Assembly: GCA_000469685.2 (NCBI GenBank)
Contig: LS997564.1
Location: forward strand, 30,036,959-30,100,958
Length of the DNA: 64,000 bases
Direction of reading: 5' to 3'
Source: Haemonchus contortus
Taxonomy: Eukaryota > Nematoda > Chromadorea > Rhabditida > Trichostrongylidae
The position numbers were made by a program, and so were the translations under genes. Every line of letters starts with the position of its first letter. Within the stretch, counting starts at the first letter, position 1. Below, piece by piece: positions 21,420 to 33,316 of the stretch. Below the pieces are notes generated by a model. The model did not search any database and was not told where the DNA came from. It saw only the letters and a program-made list of their open reading frames with translations.

Positions 21420-24400
21420 GGCGTTAGGAACGATTTTATGTAATCGATACGCCGCGTGCGGCAGCTGCGGATTAGTTGCCCCGTTACTGCGGCCGTGATG
21501 GTTGTCAGTGCACCACGTACTCCTCGATCGATAGCCGATTATTTATTCTGAGATGATTCTGCTGTTCGTTCTTCTATTTCTGTATTCTTTATTCGTTTCA
21601 TTTTCTCTTTCAATATGTTATCTACCAGTATTTTTGCTTTGCTACCAACCTCTATTATTGCTGTTTGTTGCTAATGTTTGAGTAGAGGCAGAACCATTGA
21701 GATTCTGGCCTCTCTCAAATTAGTTTGGCAAGAGCAGCAATTGCCGTGGTGTTCTTTTTGTTGACATTAATTTATTCTGATGTCTATTATTCCTACTATA
21801 TCCCATATATGCCTTTCATGTTAACGCATTGAAGTGAGTTAATTCCTTTAATTCAATATTTGTATTGCTAGTTTTATCCGTTAATGTTTGATTATCGAGT
21901 ACAATCTACCAACGGCCCGACTAGTCTTGCCAATAAATTTTATTGTACTGCTATTTTGATTGCCTCTAGTAGTTTGTTTATGGATCTGATTTATATTGTG
22001 CGTATAAAAAGTCAAATCAGTTTTGTTGTTGTTATAAGCTCTTACTTGTTATGCTTCATTTTTAATTGTATATTACTACATGAAGTATATGAGTACATTA
22101 GAAATTATTTCTGCTGATGGATATTGGCTCTTCTTTTATAATGAATGAATATTTAATCATGTACTGATTAGTATACAGTGAACTCACATCTGCAAACTAA
22201 TACCTTCGAAGATGCGCTTCATGCTGCACTGCAGAATCCACCACTAAAATGCAAAAATCAGGTACATTCAACTGACATTTGTACAATCAATTGAAAGATC
22301 ACAACTTTCGTATACATATCTTTATTGCACTTTTAAAGCGTCTTTCTTTCTTGGTCTTCTTACTCTTGAGTGCTTCTTTTGGTCCTGACACCTGTTATGG
22401 TCTCTAGTCTTTTTTTTCACTTCTAGTCGCATACTTGTACTTGTCTGAAAGCTTAAATTTAATAGGTTTTGCTGATTGATTGCTGTATGTTCTTTATGTT
22501 CTTCGTTCACATAAAGTATTGAAAAACATCGAGATGATCTTCAGTTGTTACTGTGTAATATGAACACGAAATATAACACATTTCCATATATAGCGCTTTT
22601 AATGATGTCCAGGAATTACCACAATTTAACACAATCTGACCAGCGTTGTCAACACTTGGCCAACGCCGTTCGGTCGTTGAATTCTGAAAGCAGCCGCTTA
22701 CGCGGCCTTGAAGGCGATCTGTCCTTCGTCCGTGTATCCTCTGTTGTTTATGCGACACCTTAAATGCTGGAGTAAAAAGGCCTGGTCAACATACGCCGTC
22801 ACTAGGCCTATGTTTCGTCCAGAGGTTGCAATTGCATGATAGCTTTCAAGGCGAAATCGAAGTCGTGCAGTTGAGTCTGATCGACGCTGTTCGGATGACT
22901 CTTACTTTCTTTTTACAGAGATGATGCATATTTGCTGTATCTGTTACGGGTTATGTAGGGGCTGTGATAGTCGCGGTTGTAAAAACAAGGAAACTTTGCT
23001 AATATTGCTGAGTATCATGTTGGAGAAGATTGTAGTAACAATAACACAAGCCCAAGATTTGTATGCAAACGTCAACCGTTCCCAACTCATATGCAAAAGT
23101 CATTACCAAGAGGCAGTGAGAATTTTTTAGAAAACTGAAGTTTCAAAGATAATGAAGGCTCGTCACAGGTGTCTTATATTGGCGATGTCGTGAAAGAATT
23201 ATGTGGAGGTATTGTACATGACTTTTTCATCGTATCGCGTACATCGAGGTGGGAAGATTGCTTAATTGCTTTTACACCTGATTCCCGATTTTGTCGGCAT
23301 GACGGCTTAAAAGGTATCAAAACTGTCTGACTGTTTTCAAAAATACTTGATTATTGAGTTGTCGTAAAATGTATCCTTTGTTCCATATTTGTCCAGAACA
23401 CGTTGCGCTTTCCTCCATTTCTTTCCGAATGCTACTCTTATATTCGTAAAGGATGCTTGTTCGTGTATTTGATCGATTTTATAATGCGAGTTCGTTGCCT
23501 ACCATACTGCTTAATTAAGGATCCATTCTTTACTTCCTCGGCTGGGCTGATGATATCGTTGTCCAGTGGAAGCAGCTGAGGAAGAAATATCCAAGAACGA
23601 CGTTTATATGATGTATGCGAAACGTCAGAAGTTGTGCTCACATTCGTAGCAACACTATTCACAGAAATGTATCGATGATATGACCCCTTGATGTACAAAA
23701 AGGCAGTCAACGTTAATGATGGATATAGATATAATAAGCTTTTGAATCAAGCGGATCCTATATTATAGAACAGAGCGGTTCAAAGAGTCGCATTCAACAT
23801 ACGGTCATAAAAAATGAACAAACACAAACACGAGGAGTGATAACAGTTTGAATGATACCAAGACTACTCACAATGGAAAGATTCTTACTAACAGATCCGA
23901 TGCATTTTTGGTGTTTTTGCCAACCTGCACACGGTTCATTGGTCTTCGAGATTGAGGTATTCTTCGTAAAATCAAAGTCTAAGCATCTTGAAAAGTCTCA
24001 AATATGCGAGGAATCACGTACTCCTTCTCGAATGCTTTTTAGTTTTGCACTGAGGAAACACAGCAAGCAAATCCAGCTTCTGCCTCGTCATACATATGCA
24101 TGTATATGTACCATTGCGATATACATATGCATGTATACATATGCATATCATATGTACCATTGCGATCGACCGGCTAACGCTAACGATGAGCTTTCCTGCT
24201 TTTCGTATTTTCGTACACACGCTAATGCGTACACCGCATGCCCACTGCCGCTTACCTAAGACTTGTTAGGGGACCAATATGAAGAACTGTTTCCTCACAG
24301 CGCTCATTCACACTCTTCGTCGTGCCTAGGTGACTTTCGAAAGGGCGCACAAGCGGGCCTACAAACAGACACACAAAATTGCCGCTCTATTTATAGAGAC

Positions 24401-24780
24401 AGTCGAACCGCGCGGCTAACACCGAGCTTCTCTCCTTCTTATGATAGAGTTGTGATGAAAGGCAAACAGCACACTCCTTTGGAACGAATGATATTTTTCG
24501 AAACACGAAGTTTGATAGAATAACAATAGTTCATGCAAACGATATTGAGAATGGCCCGATGCCTATGCCTTTGATTAGAATCTGTCTGTCTCGATCTGTC
24601 GCTGTTAATGGTAAAAATAATGACCCATTGAAGATTTAACTGGTAAGCATTCAAGGCCTTCAATGGTACTCACAAATATTGTCGAGTCATAAAAATGCCA
24701 TTATCAAATGTCGTTATGAATGCAGCTCCTTTTCTCTACGGGCACATTTATTAAATTGGAATCCAAGATTGTTAGCGATC
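21420..24780. other. 3.3 kb without recognised gene
   Basis: The start (to about 21420) is Kelch-flank-like sequence shared with 31880-31960 and 56670-56770. The remainder is AT-rich with short frames only. I found no family motif on either strand. Confidence 0.5.
24085..24165. repeat. ATATGCATGTATA-type simple repeat
   Basis: Degenerate repeats of ACATATGCATGTAT with two copies of ATGTACCATTGCGAT. Low-complexity DNA. Confidence 0.7.
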
Positions 24781-24794
24781 GAATAAGTTTTGTC

Positions 24795-26175
24795 ATGCGG
24801 CTTGCCTGCTTCAGTTAAACGAAGTTCAGGTGAAGGAAGTCTACAGCAATTCACTCTGTTCAAGAGCTTTATCAAAGATTACATAACTGTCTCAATGAAC
24901 GCGTAGGTAGCATGTTGTGAGTTCCTCAAAAGGCAGTTACGCCCATCGAACTGCCTTGGAATTCGGAAATTTGCCGATAATCATTCATGTCAAGATCTTG
25001 TTCGTTGTGCTGATAACTACCCCTTGGAGAATTCCCAGGTAGGCAGCTTCTCGTACTGAGTTCGTCGTTCACAGACCCCTTGCTGGCTTTCTTTCAGAAC
25101 ATTATTGGCACTGAGGAGTTCCACCATCTTCCAATAAATCAATTAGTCCAGCTCCTATCGAACGATGAGCTGTTGTACCTTCTGGAGACCAGGTAATGTG
25201 TCATATTTAGAGGAAAAGTTTTGTTCTTATTCGGTAATCTCTTCCTACTTATACCTTCGAGTGTGTTATCGACAAGAATGACTCCAGGCTTTCACTGCAG
25301 TACTCTATTGGTTGAGTTCGATTTGTCATCCCGAAAACAGTTGCTTCCAAAGGTAGGGCAATGAGATTCTTCATATATTGCCTTCTTTTCAACGTTTGCA
25401 GCTGTTGGAGCATATACGACTTCCTCTTTGTCGACCGAAGTTTCTTGTCTCTTCAATAAGTAAGAATGCGCATGTGATGTCAGATGTCGCGTCAGCAAAC
25501 CAAGCAAAGGTTGGACGCATTTCCCAGTAACCTACCCGCAGTAGATCTGCTCCTCAAATATGACAATCGCCTTTTTTGGATTGTGATTTAAGTTTTAGAA
25601 CATGATTCTTCAAGTATCTACACTGAGCGTCCATGGACGAAAAGAGATGCCCTCGAGCGTGTGGATTGGTTGGTGGTGTAATATATGTTGGTATGAGCTT
25701 AAACGAACCTTTCGTGAAATTTTTCATCCCTCGAAACTCACCCACAAGATGAAAGTTTCACTGATGTCAAGTTTTGGTTCCTATACTCTTTCAAGGATCG
25801 GATCTACCTGGACGTAATCTAAAGTAAAGGGAGGAGGGGGAGAGTGTGGGAGGGATCATTTTGAAGGGCCAACGGTGTATTCAAGGAGGCTTACTATGAA
25901 TTTTTGTCCTTATGGCGATTTCATTGTCGGCTTCTTCTGACTTTCTATTAATTGGTAACAGTTGATGCTTTTATTATCAAATCAAAAAAGTAACCTTAGC
26001 GGTTGGAATTTGTCAGGAAAGTGTCGAATGTCTGGATCTTGGACGTGCTGATCCTGTGTGGCATTTCGTTACTCCCGAACACTGTCAATGTATTCCGCAG
26101 TGTCACTGTAGCTACGACATTCGGCGAAATGAGTGGACCTCCGTGGCACCTATAAGCAATCGGAGGCTGCAGTAC
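24795..26175 (+). pseudogene. KLHL20-like BTB/BACK/Kelch gene, 5'-truncated and frameshifted
   Basis: Starts with the end of the BTB domain (CLLQLNEVQ, 24795-24829). A BACK exon follows (24907-25038) with [26 protein letters not shown] and DLVRCAD, very close to KLHL20. The next exon (25098-25190) has [12 protein letters not shown] but lacks one base. The next (25301 on) lacks another. The exon from about 25403 has LLEHIRLPLC and PKFLVSSISKNAHVMSDV. A Kelch start (about 25630-25690) has PRACGLVGGVIYV. The last blades (26030-26175) have SVECLDLGRADPVW and YDIRRNEWTSVAPI. The two missing bases, compared with 61427-63040, make it a pseudogene. Its downstream exons continue at 30806 after a LINE insertion. 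Confidence 0.75.
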
Positions 26176-26761
26176 TGAAACGTTCTAAATACTGTAGATA
26201 GATGAGCCAATTTGAATACGGTAACATGGCGCTGCTTCGAGCAGAAATTCTTAGCTTTCATCGTATTAATTTACTGTCATGAAACAGCTGGATGGAAAAG
26301 GAAATAAATACGCTACAAAAACATTAGTGTTGTGTCAGCCATGCAGGAGGTCGGTAAAAACTGAATGGCTAAGGGTTAGGCAAGTTTTCTTCCATTGGAA
26401 AGTAAAATAAAGTAATTGGCATTCTGCGTGTGTCGTTCCCGCGCGCGGTCGGTGCTCGCCAGCTCTGCTCCCGTCTATTTTCTGTCTCGCTGAGGAGCAA
26501 TTCTAGTATTCTTTTTTCTATTTCTGTCTTCTACATCCGACTCAGGAATATTGCGAGCACCCTTGTGGCTGGGGTAAGGTCAAGAGCTGCCGTTAAGCCA
26601 CCTGCTCAGGTCATTTCGTGAAGGATTTTTGTTTTCTCGATTATTGGAGATCGTTTCGATTTGCCGTGGTGCAATATTTGACCTACAGTTTGCTCGTTTC
26701 CTTGTGGCAGGGAAATCATTTTGGTTAAGAACTCTTTTTGCCACCTTACTAGGTTGTGCGT

Positions 26762-27631
26762 ATGATGAGTGTAAACAGTTCTTTTACTCCCTTGGCCTCT
26801 CATATTCAGGACCGGCCCCATAAAAGGAAGCAACCTTGCGGGTCTCCGGCTGACTCGTCAGGATCACTATCTGCGGCGATCAATAGCCTTTCATCAGACG
26901 GCACCCTCCCTTCGCATGTTAAAGTTATTTTGGCTCATCTCTTGGAGAAGAGTGCTGTTACAGAGGATCTACTCCAACGCAATCAAGATTTGGAGGATCA
27001 ACTCCGGAGTGAAAAAGCTGAAAATGAACGTCTCAAAAAAGAGATTGAATTGCTTAAGAAGGCCTTGGACAAGGAAAACCGGTCTGCCCCTCCTCTTTCC
27101 TCTAATGGTGCTTTTTCTGATATTCGTTTGAATTGCTGTGAGGAATATGAAAGAATTAGGTCAGTTGTCATTTCTGGTGTTGCTGAAAATGCTGATCCTA
27201 GTACTGCTGTTCGCTTATCCTCTGATGCTGATGTTATTAAGAAAATTTTATTGTTTCTCTCAATTGAATGTATACCTATCTCTTTCTTTCGCATGGGTAA
27301 GCCTAACCATACTCGGCCGCGTTTACTGAAAGTGATTCTTCCCACCTCTTCTTTTCAGAGGCAACTGCTTTCTCGTGCATCCATGTTGAAACACTTTTCT
27401 CTTAAGGGTATTTATATTAGGCCGTCGTTGACTAAGGCTGAACGTGATCGTTTAAGGGCCTTAAGAGCTACTAGGCTTAATGATGTAAATCCCAATCCTT
27501 CAGTTGTTCAAAAATCGTATGCTGCTCCTATTGATGATCATTCCGTTAATGTATCCTCGCCATCCGAAGATGTTGTAATTCCGAGTAATGATATTGCTTC
27601 AGATGGTAATCATACTTCGTTAAACAACTAA
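26762..27631 (+). CDS. LINE ORF1 protein with coiled coil
   Basis: About 289 residues from the first ATG (26762). After a basic, serine-rich start, residues of roughly 50-110 form a heptad-patterned coiled coil (EDLLQRNQDLEDQL, then ENERLKKEIELLKKAL), likely used for trimerisation or RNA-particle assembly. The middle has FRMGKPNHTRPRLLKV, and a basic segment TKAERDRLRALRATRL near residue 240, as in CR1-type ORF1 nucleic-acid-binding proteins. The frame is uninterrupted. It ends just before ORF2, whose frame is already open there. The role in the retrotransposition particle is family knowledge. Confidence 0.75.
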   Translation: MMSVNSSFTPLASHIQDRPHKRKQPCGSPADSSGSLSAAINSLSSDGTLPSHVKVILAHLLEKSAVTEDLLQRNQDLEDQLRSEKAENERLKKEIELLKKALDKENRSAPPLSSNGAFSDIRLNCCEEYERIRSVVISGVAENADPSTAVRLSSDADVIKKILLFLSIECIPISFFRMGKPNHTRPRLLKVILPTSSFQRQLLSRASMLKHFSLKGIYIRPSLTKAERDRLRALRATRLNDVNPNPSVVQKSYAAPIDDHSVNVSSPSEDVVIPSNDIASDGNHTSLNN

Positions 27632-27632
27632 G

Positions 27633-30428
27633 GTTTCCTCGGTGTGTCGTTAATAATAAATTATGCTGCATCTTGGCAAATATTAGGTCTTTACCAAAAA
27701 ATGTTCTTTCTTTGAGTTTTGAGATGTCGCGCCAAAAATGCGATGTGGTTGCGTTGACTGAGACTTGGTTGAAAAGGAAGCACAATTTGCAGTCTTTGTT
27801 AGGCGATATTTTTTCGTTTTATGAGGAGATTAGGTGCGACAGGCCAAGGAAAAGGGAGGCGGTGTTATCTTTCTACTGAAGAGATCCTTATTTCCCGTTA
27901 CTGTTTATGCGGAATCCGTATCTGATGGGTATGAGATAGTTTCTTGTGATGTTTCGTCGCGTGGTTACCGTTATCGATTAATTTTGGTTTATAGAACACC
28001 CAAATGCTCCGCAGAGCTTAATTTGCAATTGGTTAAATGCAGCAGTGATCTTTCATCTAGTAATAATCCATGCCTCCTAATGGGTGATTTTAACTACCCG
28101 GACATAAACTGGCATGATGCGGTATCTTCGTCTTCATCATTGGCTAATGACTTCTTGCAAATGCTCAGTAATCATGGCTTTTCTCAATATGTTAATCTGT
28201 CTACTAGAGGTAATCATGCACTTGATTTATTGTTTTGTAATGAGGAAGGGATTATTGATAAAGTTTCCGTTGCTCCACCTCTAGGCTCCAGTGATCATGC
28301 TTCTATTCATTTTGTTTTGGATGGTCCACAAAGCAGCCATAAATTTGCTTACTCTCGTGACTTTAGGAATGTGAACGTTGCTGGGATGACTGCGTATTTA
28401 GATAGTGTTGATTGGTTAGGTGTTTTTAATTGTTGTCTCTCGGTAAATGAAATGTACGAAACTTTTCTATTCATATTAAAACATTGCTTGGATCTCTTCG
28501 TTCCCTTGAAGAGGGTCCCGTTCTCCTTTGAACACATTCCCCATTACTTAAGACATTGGTTTCGCCTCAAGGAAAACGCGTACAGAAAAGCCTCTGGCTC
28601 CAATTTGGATGAGGACTGGACTTATTATAAGCGCATTTCTGATAAATTTAACAAGAAACTTTTTAGGTTCAACTGTTCTATTGAAAAAAAGATTTTGTCT
28701 TCAAATAACAAGGCAGCCCTTTATAGGTATGTTAACAATAGAATCAAGCGAAAAGAAGGTATTGGGTTCCTCAGAAGCTTCGATGGATCCATTCTTACTT
28801 CTGACCGTGACAGAGCCGAACTACTTGCTGGTGTGTTTGAAACTGTATATCAAGATAGTGATCCTGGTGAACCGCCTTCTTTTGAAGGTATGAGTTTTCC
28901 GAAAATGGCTGATTCAGTTTGGTTTGATCGACACGAAATCTACTCGTTACTTTCCCGGTGGCCTACTTGTTCCTCTAATACGCCGGATGGTATCCCTTTT
29001 AAGTTTATCAAACTGATTTCGGCGTGCATTTCTTCTCCGCTAGAATATCTCTTCAATCTGATATTCTTTCGGGCTGAAGTTCCCAAAAGGTGGAGACATG
29101 CCTTTGTCACTCCGCTGAAGAAGAAATCTCCTGCTTACGATCCCTCCAACTACAGGCCTATTAGCATAACATCTCTTTTCTGCCGGATCTTCGAAAAAAT
29201 TATTAAAAAGAAAATTGAACTTCATCTAAAGGAACATGATATCTTGCCTTGCTGTCAGCACGGATTTAGAAAAGGTAAATCCACTGAAACTCAAATGTTG
29301 GAATCTCCTAATGAATGGACTTTCGCTATGGATCTCAAACGCAGCATAGACGTTATTTATCTGGACTTCCAAAAAGCATTTGACAAAGTTCCTCATGATT
29401 TGTTGCTTCTCAAATTAGAGCAAGTTGGTATTCATCATAGGATCATTGCTTGGATCAGAGCTTTCTTATCTCAGCGGACGTTCCAGGTCATTGTTGACGG
29501 AGGGTCGTCCTCTGTTAGGTGTGCATGTTCTGGAGTACCTCAAGGAGGTGTTCTTTCTCCTCTTTTGTTCAGTATTTATGTGTATGATCTACCTGGAGTT
29601 GTTGTTGGTGATACAATCAAATGTAAAATGTTTGCGGATGATGTTAAGATTTTTGACGAGCCGGGTTCTTCCCTGCAGGCATCTATTGATGCAATACTTC
29701 GGTGGTCTTCTTGTTGGAAGCTTCCTCTTTCGGCTACTAAATCAAGGATTCTGCATCTCGGTCGTAATAACCCGCACTTGTCGTACTCTATGCGCGGTGA
29801 ACCACTTATTGAAACCGACACTGTTCGTGATTTAGGTTTCATAATTGATAGAAATCTTTCATTCAAAGAGCATTGTCATTGTATCGTCAACAATGCCGAG
29901 GTTAGGCTTTTTCACTTGTTCAAGTCTTTCTGTTCTATTGATCCTTTTCCCCTTATTGAAGCATACAAACTTTATGTGAGACCTATGCTTGAATACGGCA
30001 CATGTGTTTTTTTCCCATGCAGCAAATCGCTAGTAAATAGGTTAGAACGAGTGCAACATGGTTTCACAAGAAAGGTATTCCTTCGTTCTTTCGGTTTCAC
30101 TTATAGTAGTATTCCTCGTGGTGCAATTCGGAATAAGATACTGAAGCTCGAATCGTTAAATGTCAGAAGGAGACGTAATGATCTTCACATGGTTTATAAA
30201 ATACTTCATGGTCTAGTTGATCTGGAATTGCGTGACTTTTTTCATCTGAACCCTTCTTCCACTAGAGGTCAAAGTCTCAAAATTGTGCTTCAGCAACCCA
30301 AGTCCGTTTTGCGGCGCAACTTCTTCACATTCAGGGCAGGCTATGAATACACTAAGTTGAGTAAAAAGTTGCAGATTCCGTGTTGTTTTTCGGGCTTCAA
30401 AAGAATTGTTAACAATTATATCACTTGA
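27633..30428 (+). CDS. LINE ORF2: endonuclease and reverse transcriptase, one frameshift
   Basis: The frame opens with ANIRSLPKN and LTETWL, endonuclease motifs I and II (27670-27770), then shifts once near 27850 in a purine run. It continues uninterrupted for about 860 codons. Endonuclease motifs there are LMGDFNYPDINW (about 28077) and GSSDHASI (about 28290). The reverse transcriptase has NYRPISITS, HGFRKGKSTETQ, YLDFQKAFDKVPHD, GVPQGGVLSPLLF and the catalytic FADD (about 29630). The C-terminal region has RRRNDLHMVYKILHG. These enzymes nick target DNA and copy the RNA by target-primed reverse transcription. Apart from the single shift, which could be a sequencing error, it looks recently active. 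Confidence 0.85.
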
Positions 30429-30625
30429 GGAAACCTTTATTATTGATTCATTGTACTTTTTGCTTGCGCCCTATCACTTTCCTTGCCTTTGTTCACAGTA
30501 TATTCCATATTTCTCATTTATCAGGTTGGAGTTGTTCTGGTATTTTGAGAGCTTACTTGGTTTTCCAATTATGGTTGTATTGTTCTTTTGGAAAATTTTT
30601 AATGACATGTGCTTGCGCATGTTAA

Positions 30626-30649
30626 TAAATCTAAATCTAAATCTAAATC
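30626..30649 (+). repeat. LINE 3' tail, TAAATC repeats
   Basis: Four near-perfect TAAATC units directly after the LINE 3' region. Short tandem-repeat tails in place of poly-A are usual for CR1-type elements. Confidence 0.85.
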
Positions 30650-30805
30650 GGCCTATGAATTACCTAAAGTACTATTACATCATCTTAACAGCTCTCGAAA
30701 GTAATCAGTCAGTCGCCGTTTTTTCAAGATATATGAAAAATCTCGTCGATACACGTCAAAATGAATTTGAAACAGCTACAAAATGGCCCTTCATGTTTCA
30801 GGTTC

Positions 30806-31291
30806 GACCCACGAGTTGGTAGATGGGAAGAGGTTTGTTCCATGTGAATTCCTCTGTACAAGCATGGCTCTGCAGTGCTCCATGGCGAATTATATGTAAT
30901 GGGTGGCGACAGTAACCATTCAGGCCGACTAAGCTCTGCTGAGTGGTTCGACAACCGAGCTCATAGGGGACTTCAATGACTGAAGTGAGCTGTAGCCGAG
31001 TGAGAGTAAGTCAGTTATGTTTCCAATGACGTCGCTATCTATTTTTGTCGGTGTAATGATTTTGTCTTTATTTTCAGTTAGGGCTCGCTGTAGTCAATGG
31101 AAAGCTGTATCATACTGTCATACTTCGGTTGAAACTTCCGATCCTAAAACGAACCAATGGGAACACCACAGTAATATGAATTGCCAGTTAGTTGGTGTTT
31201 ATGACAACTTGCTCGTTTTTCAAGCTTTCCTCTCTAACATAGACTCTTTAAGACGTGAATGTCCTGGTGTGGCTGTTCTACAGAAGCCGTA
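30806..31291 (+). pseudogene. KLHL20-like Kelch 3' exons, copy 3
   Basis: Follows the LINE and appears to be the downstream part of the Kelch locus at 24795-26175. It has an exon with FDPRVGRWEE (30809-30838), a degraded blade (about 30880-30990), a blade with LAVVNGKLY and SDPKTNQWEH (about 31080-31185), and an intact terminal exon giving RRECPGVAVLQKP and a stop (31250-31291). The second blade contains stops and the LYAVGG motif is broken, so it cannot be functional. The stop position defines the natural end of this gene family. Confidence 0.75.
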
Positions 31292-31292
31292 G

Positions 31293-32287
31293 AAATCACG
31301 AAAGTGGGCGAAGCATCTTGTTCTTTCGCTTCCTTATTGTCTTGGGTATCGCCCATTTGATAATAAATTTTTGGCTTTTTGGTTGATAGATTGCAAAAGT
31401 TCCGCAAAAAATTAATGCTAAATGTAATGAAGGGACGCTCGGATAACGGATCCTCAAGATAAGTTACAGGGACCTGCATGGAAAGATCACAGCATAGATG
31501 AAACAGAGACTACTTTGTCCACGGGCTTTTTCCTCTCAATCGATAATGACAGGCTCTGTTGGAAAGGATGATCGGTTTTGAATGGCACCTTTTAAAACTG
31601 AGACCCTCCAACAAATCCAAGGCAAATGACAATTGAGTATTCGAAGAGGGAGGGACCACGTTGCCTGGGAAGCAGAAGTTCGAGTGGGAGTATCGAGTTG
31701 TCTATCTCATTTTTAAAAAAAGATCCTGAAGACCATTAGTGCACGTTGTAATGAAATGGCTTCTCCTGGAAGCGGTCACCCTTGCGAAGGAACTTTTCTA
31801 CAGAACTGAATCTACAGATGGCAGACCTACATATACTGAGCTCTTTGTGTACCTTAACACACGTGGGTCAATACAGCTTCTCCATAGAAATAAAAGCGTG
31901 TCATTAAACTTTTCTGCCTTCGATCGCTCCAACTGCTAAGTAGAGTTCGGTAGAAGATCTTATTTTTTTCAAGTCTAGTTTCTAAAGTTCAGGGGTCCTG
32001 ACGCGATACCAAAATCCGTTTTTGGTCCAGGTTTAGGCATTTGACATTTCTGCTTGGTAAACTAACTGCAATCACAGCAAACGGTCAGAAAAACGATTAT
32101 ACTGCTTCCTCCATTGCACCAATGCCCTTCGAATTGGTACCTCTTCCGTTACCTCTCTACGGAAGACAAAAGACATAGCAAAGATAAAGAAAAAAGACGC
32201 AGACACGGACAATATTCACATAAGATAGAGTTCATGAATCCTTGAATTATTGGTAGCAAAAGTGGCTGCCAATGATCTATGAACGTC
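31293..32287 (+). repeat. Kelch 3' flank repeat (copy 3)
   Basis: Matches flanks of the other Kelch copies. From about 31980 it also matches 57200-57490. The uninterrupted TTAA near 31710 is the empty site for the piggyBac-like element at 4210. Confidence 0.65.
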
Positions 32288-32298
32288 GTATCGATACC

Positions 32299-32603
32299 TT
32301 GTTTTGACTTCATGTTTTGTTAACTGCTCTTTTAACGCCGCAGTACGCTATGCGAAAGCCTCACATGTTGGTCATGTATGGGCGAAACTCCAGCTTCGGA
32401 CGGGACTCGGACCCGTACTTGTCCTTTCCGGGGACCGTGCTCTAGTGCTGATAAGCTATGGCATATAAGCCATTAAGAAGGCGAGGGCAAGCGGGGTCTC
32501 GGTAGTGTCAGGAATAAGAGCACGGTCCCCAGAAAGTACAGGTACGGGTTTGAGTCCCATCCGAGACTGGAGTTTTGCCCATAAATCGCCAACTTTGTGA
32601 GAC
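32299..32603. mobile_element. 305-base fold-back element with 11-base target duplication
   Basis: Flanked by direct repeats GTATCGATACC (32288-32298 and 32604-32614). The related sequence near 57480-57500 has a single copy, giving an empty site. The interior folds through arms at about 32388-32440 and 32520-32575 (blocks GACTCGGACCCGTAC and GTACGGGTTTGAGTC). The B-box-like GGTTTGAGTCC hints at a tRNA-derived origin. Confidence 0.65.
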
Positions 32604-32785
32604 GTATCGATACCCTCCCAAGACAGCTTTCTCCTCCCTTTCTTTCCGAGCCATTTGGCTCTCACTGAACTCGCCTCGGAGGACAAATTCACAGACTTGT
32701 AGTACGTCGTCTGGCCGCCATTAGCCCGGGGTTGGTTTAAACTCCTCCCACAAGGCGCGGAGAGTGAGCATTCATGTGACATATA

Positions 32786-33310
32786 CAGTAGCGCTCAAAA
32801 GTATTCGGCGGAATGCTTCTTCAGTTATAATTTTCAGCCGTAACTTCTTTCCTACTGGGTCTAATCACGCCAAATTTCGATATGTGTAGCATTCGTGTAT
32901 TGTGAATATTCACCACTCTTAACCTGCATTTTGATCATGTTCCGAATATCCCAAAGGGCTTTAACAAAAAATCAACTGGAACTGAAAATACGAATAGTGG
33001 TCCTTCTAGTAGTCCTTTTCTTTTTTTTTCTTTTTTTCTTTTTTTCTCATAAGTGTACGAGCACTAATGTCGAACCCAGAAGAGAAGAAAAACGTACTAT
33101 GGTCGGAATAACTGCAGACGGCACAAACTTGCTTTCAGCACAGTCTACAAACGTCTCCCATTAGTATGTGATCATGGCTGCTTTGCAGTCAAGTAGTGTT
33201 GGAACGTGTAAAATATGCATTAGTTAAACATTAAAATTTCATGTGATTTGCTCCACTGGGAAAAAAGTTACGGCAAGGTAAAGTTGGCTGAATACTTTTG
33301 AGCGCTACTG
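32786..33310. mobile_element. Tc1/mariner-type MITE with TA target duplication
   Basis: Inverted ends CAGTAGCGCTCAAAAGTATT (32786) and its reverse complement ending at 33310, with TA on both sides (32784-32785, 33311-33312). The interior includes a poly-T tract and no transposase. Non-autonomous. Confidence 0.8.
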
Positions 33311-33316
33311 TATATA

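Larger units (their letters stand above)
26415..30649 (+). mobile_element. CR1-like LINE, nearly intact
   Basis: Order is 5' leader, ORF1 with coiled coil, ORF2 with endonuclease and reverse transcriptase, then a 3' tail of TAAATC repeats. It splits a Kelch locus: the left flank (26330-26400) and right flank (30660-30800) are continuous in the copy at 54150-54330. The 5' edge is approximate. No clear target-site duplication, as is common for CR1-type elements. Confidence 0.85.

Noticed and set aside
24085..24165. CRISPR-like repeat
   Set aside because: Degenerate simple-sequence DNA with no regular spacers, in a eukaryotic context.
32540..32575. tRNA gene suggested by GGTTTGAGTCC
   Set aside because: No acceptor stem or A box at the right spacing; better explained as a tRNA-derived repeat arm.
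32895..33164. A frame with a poly-phenylalanine membrane-like stretch
   Set aside because: The hydrophobic run is a poly-T tract inside a non-autonomous MITE.
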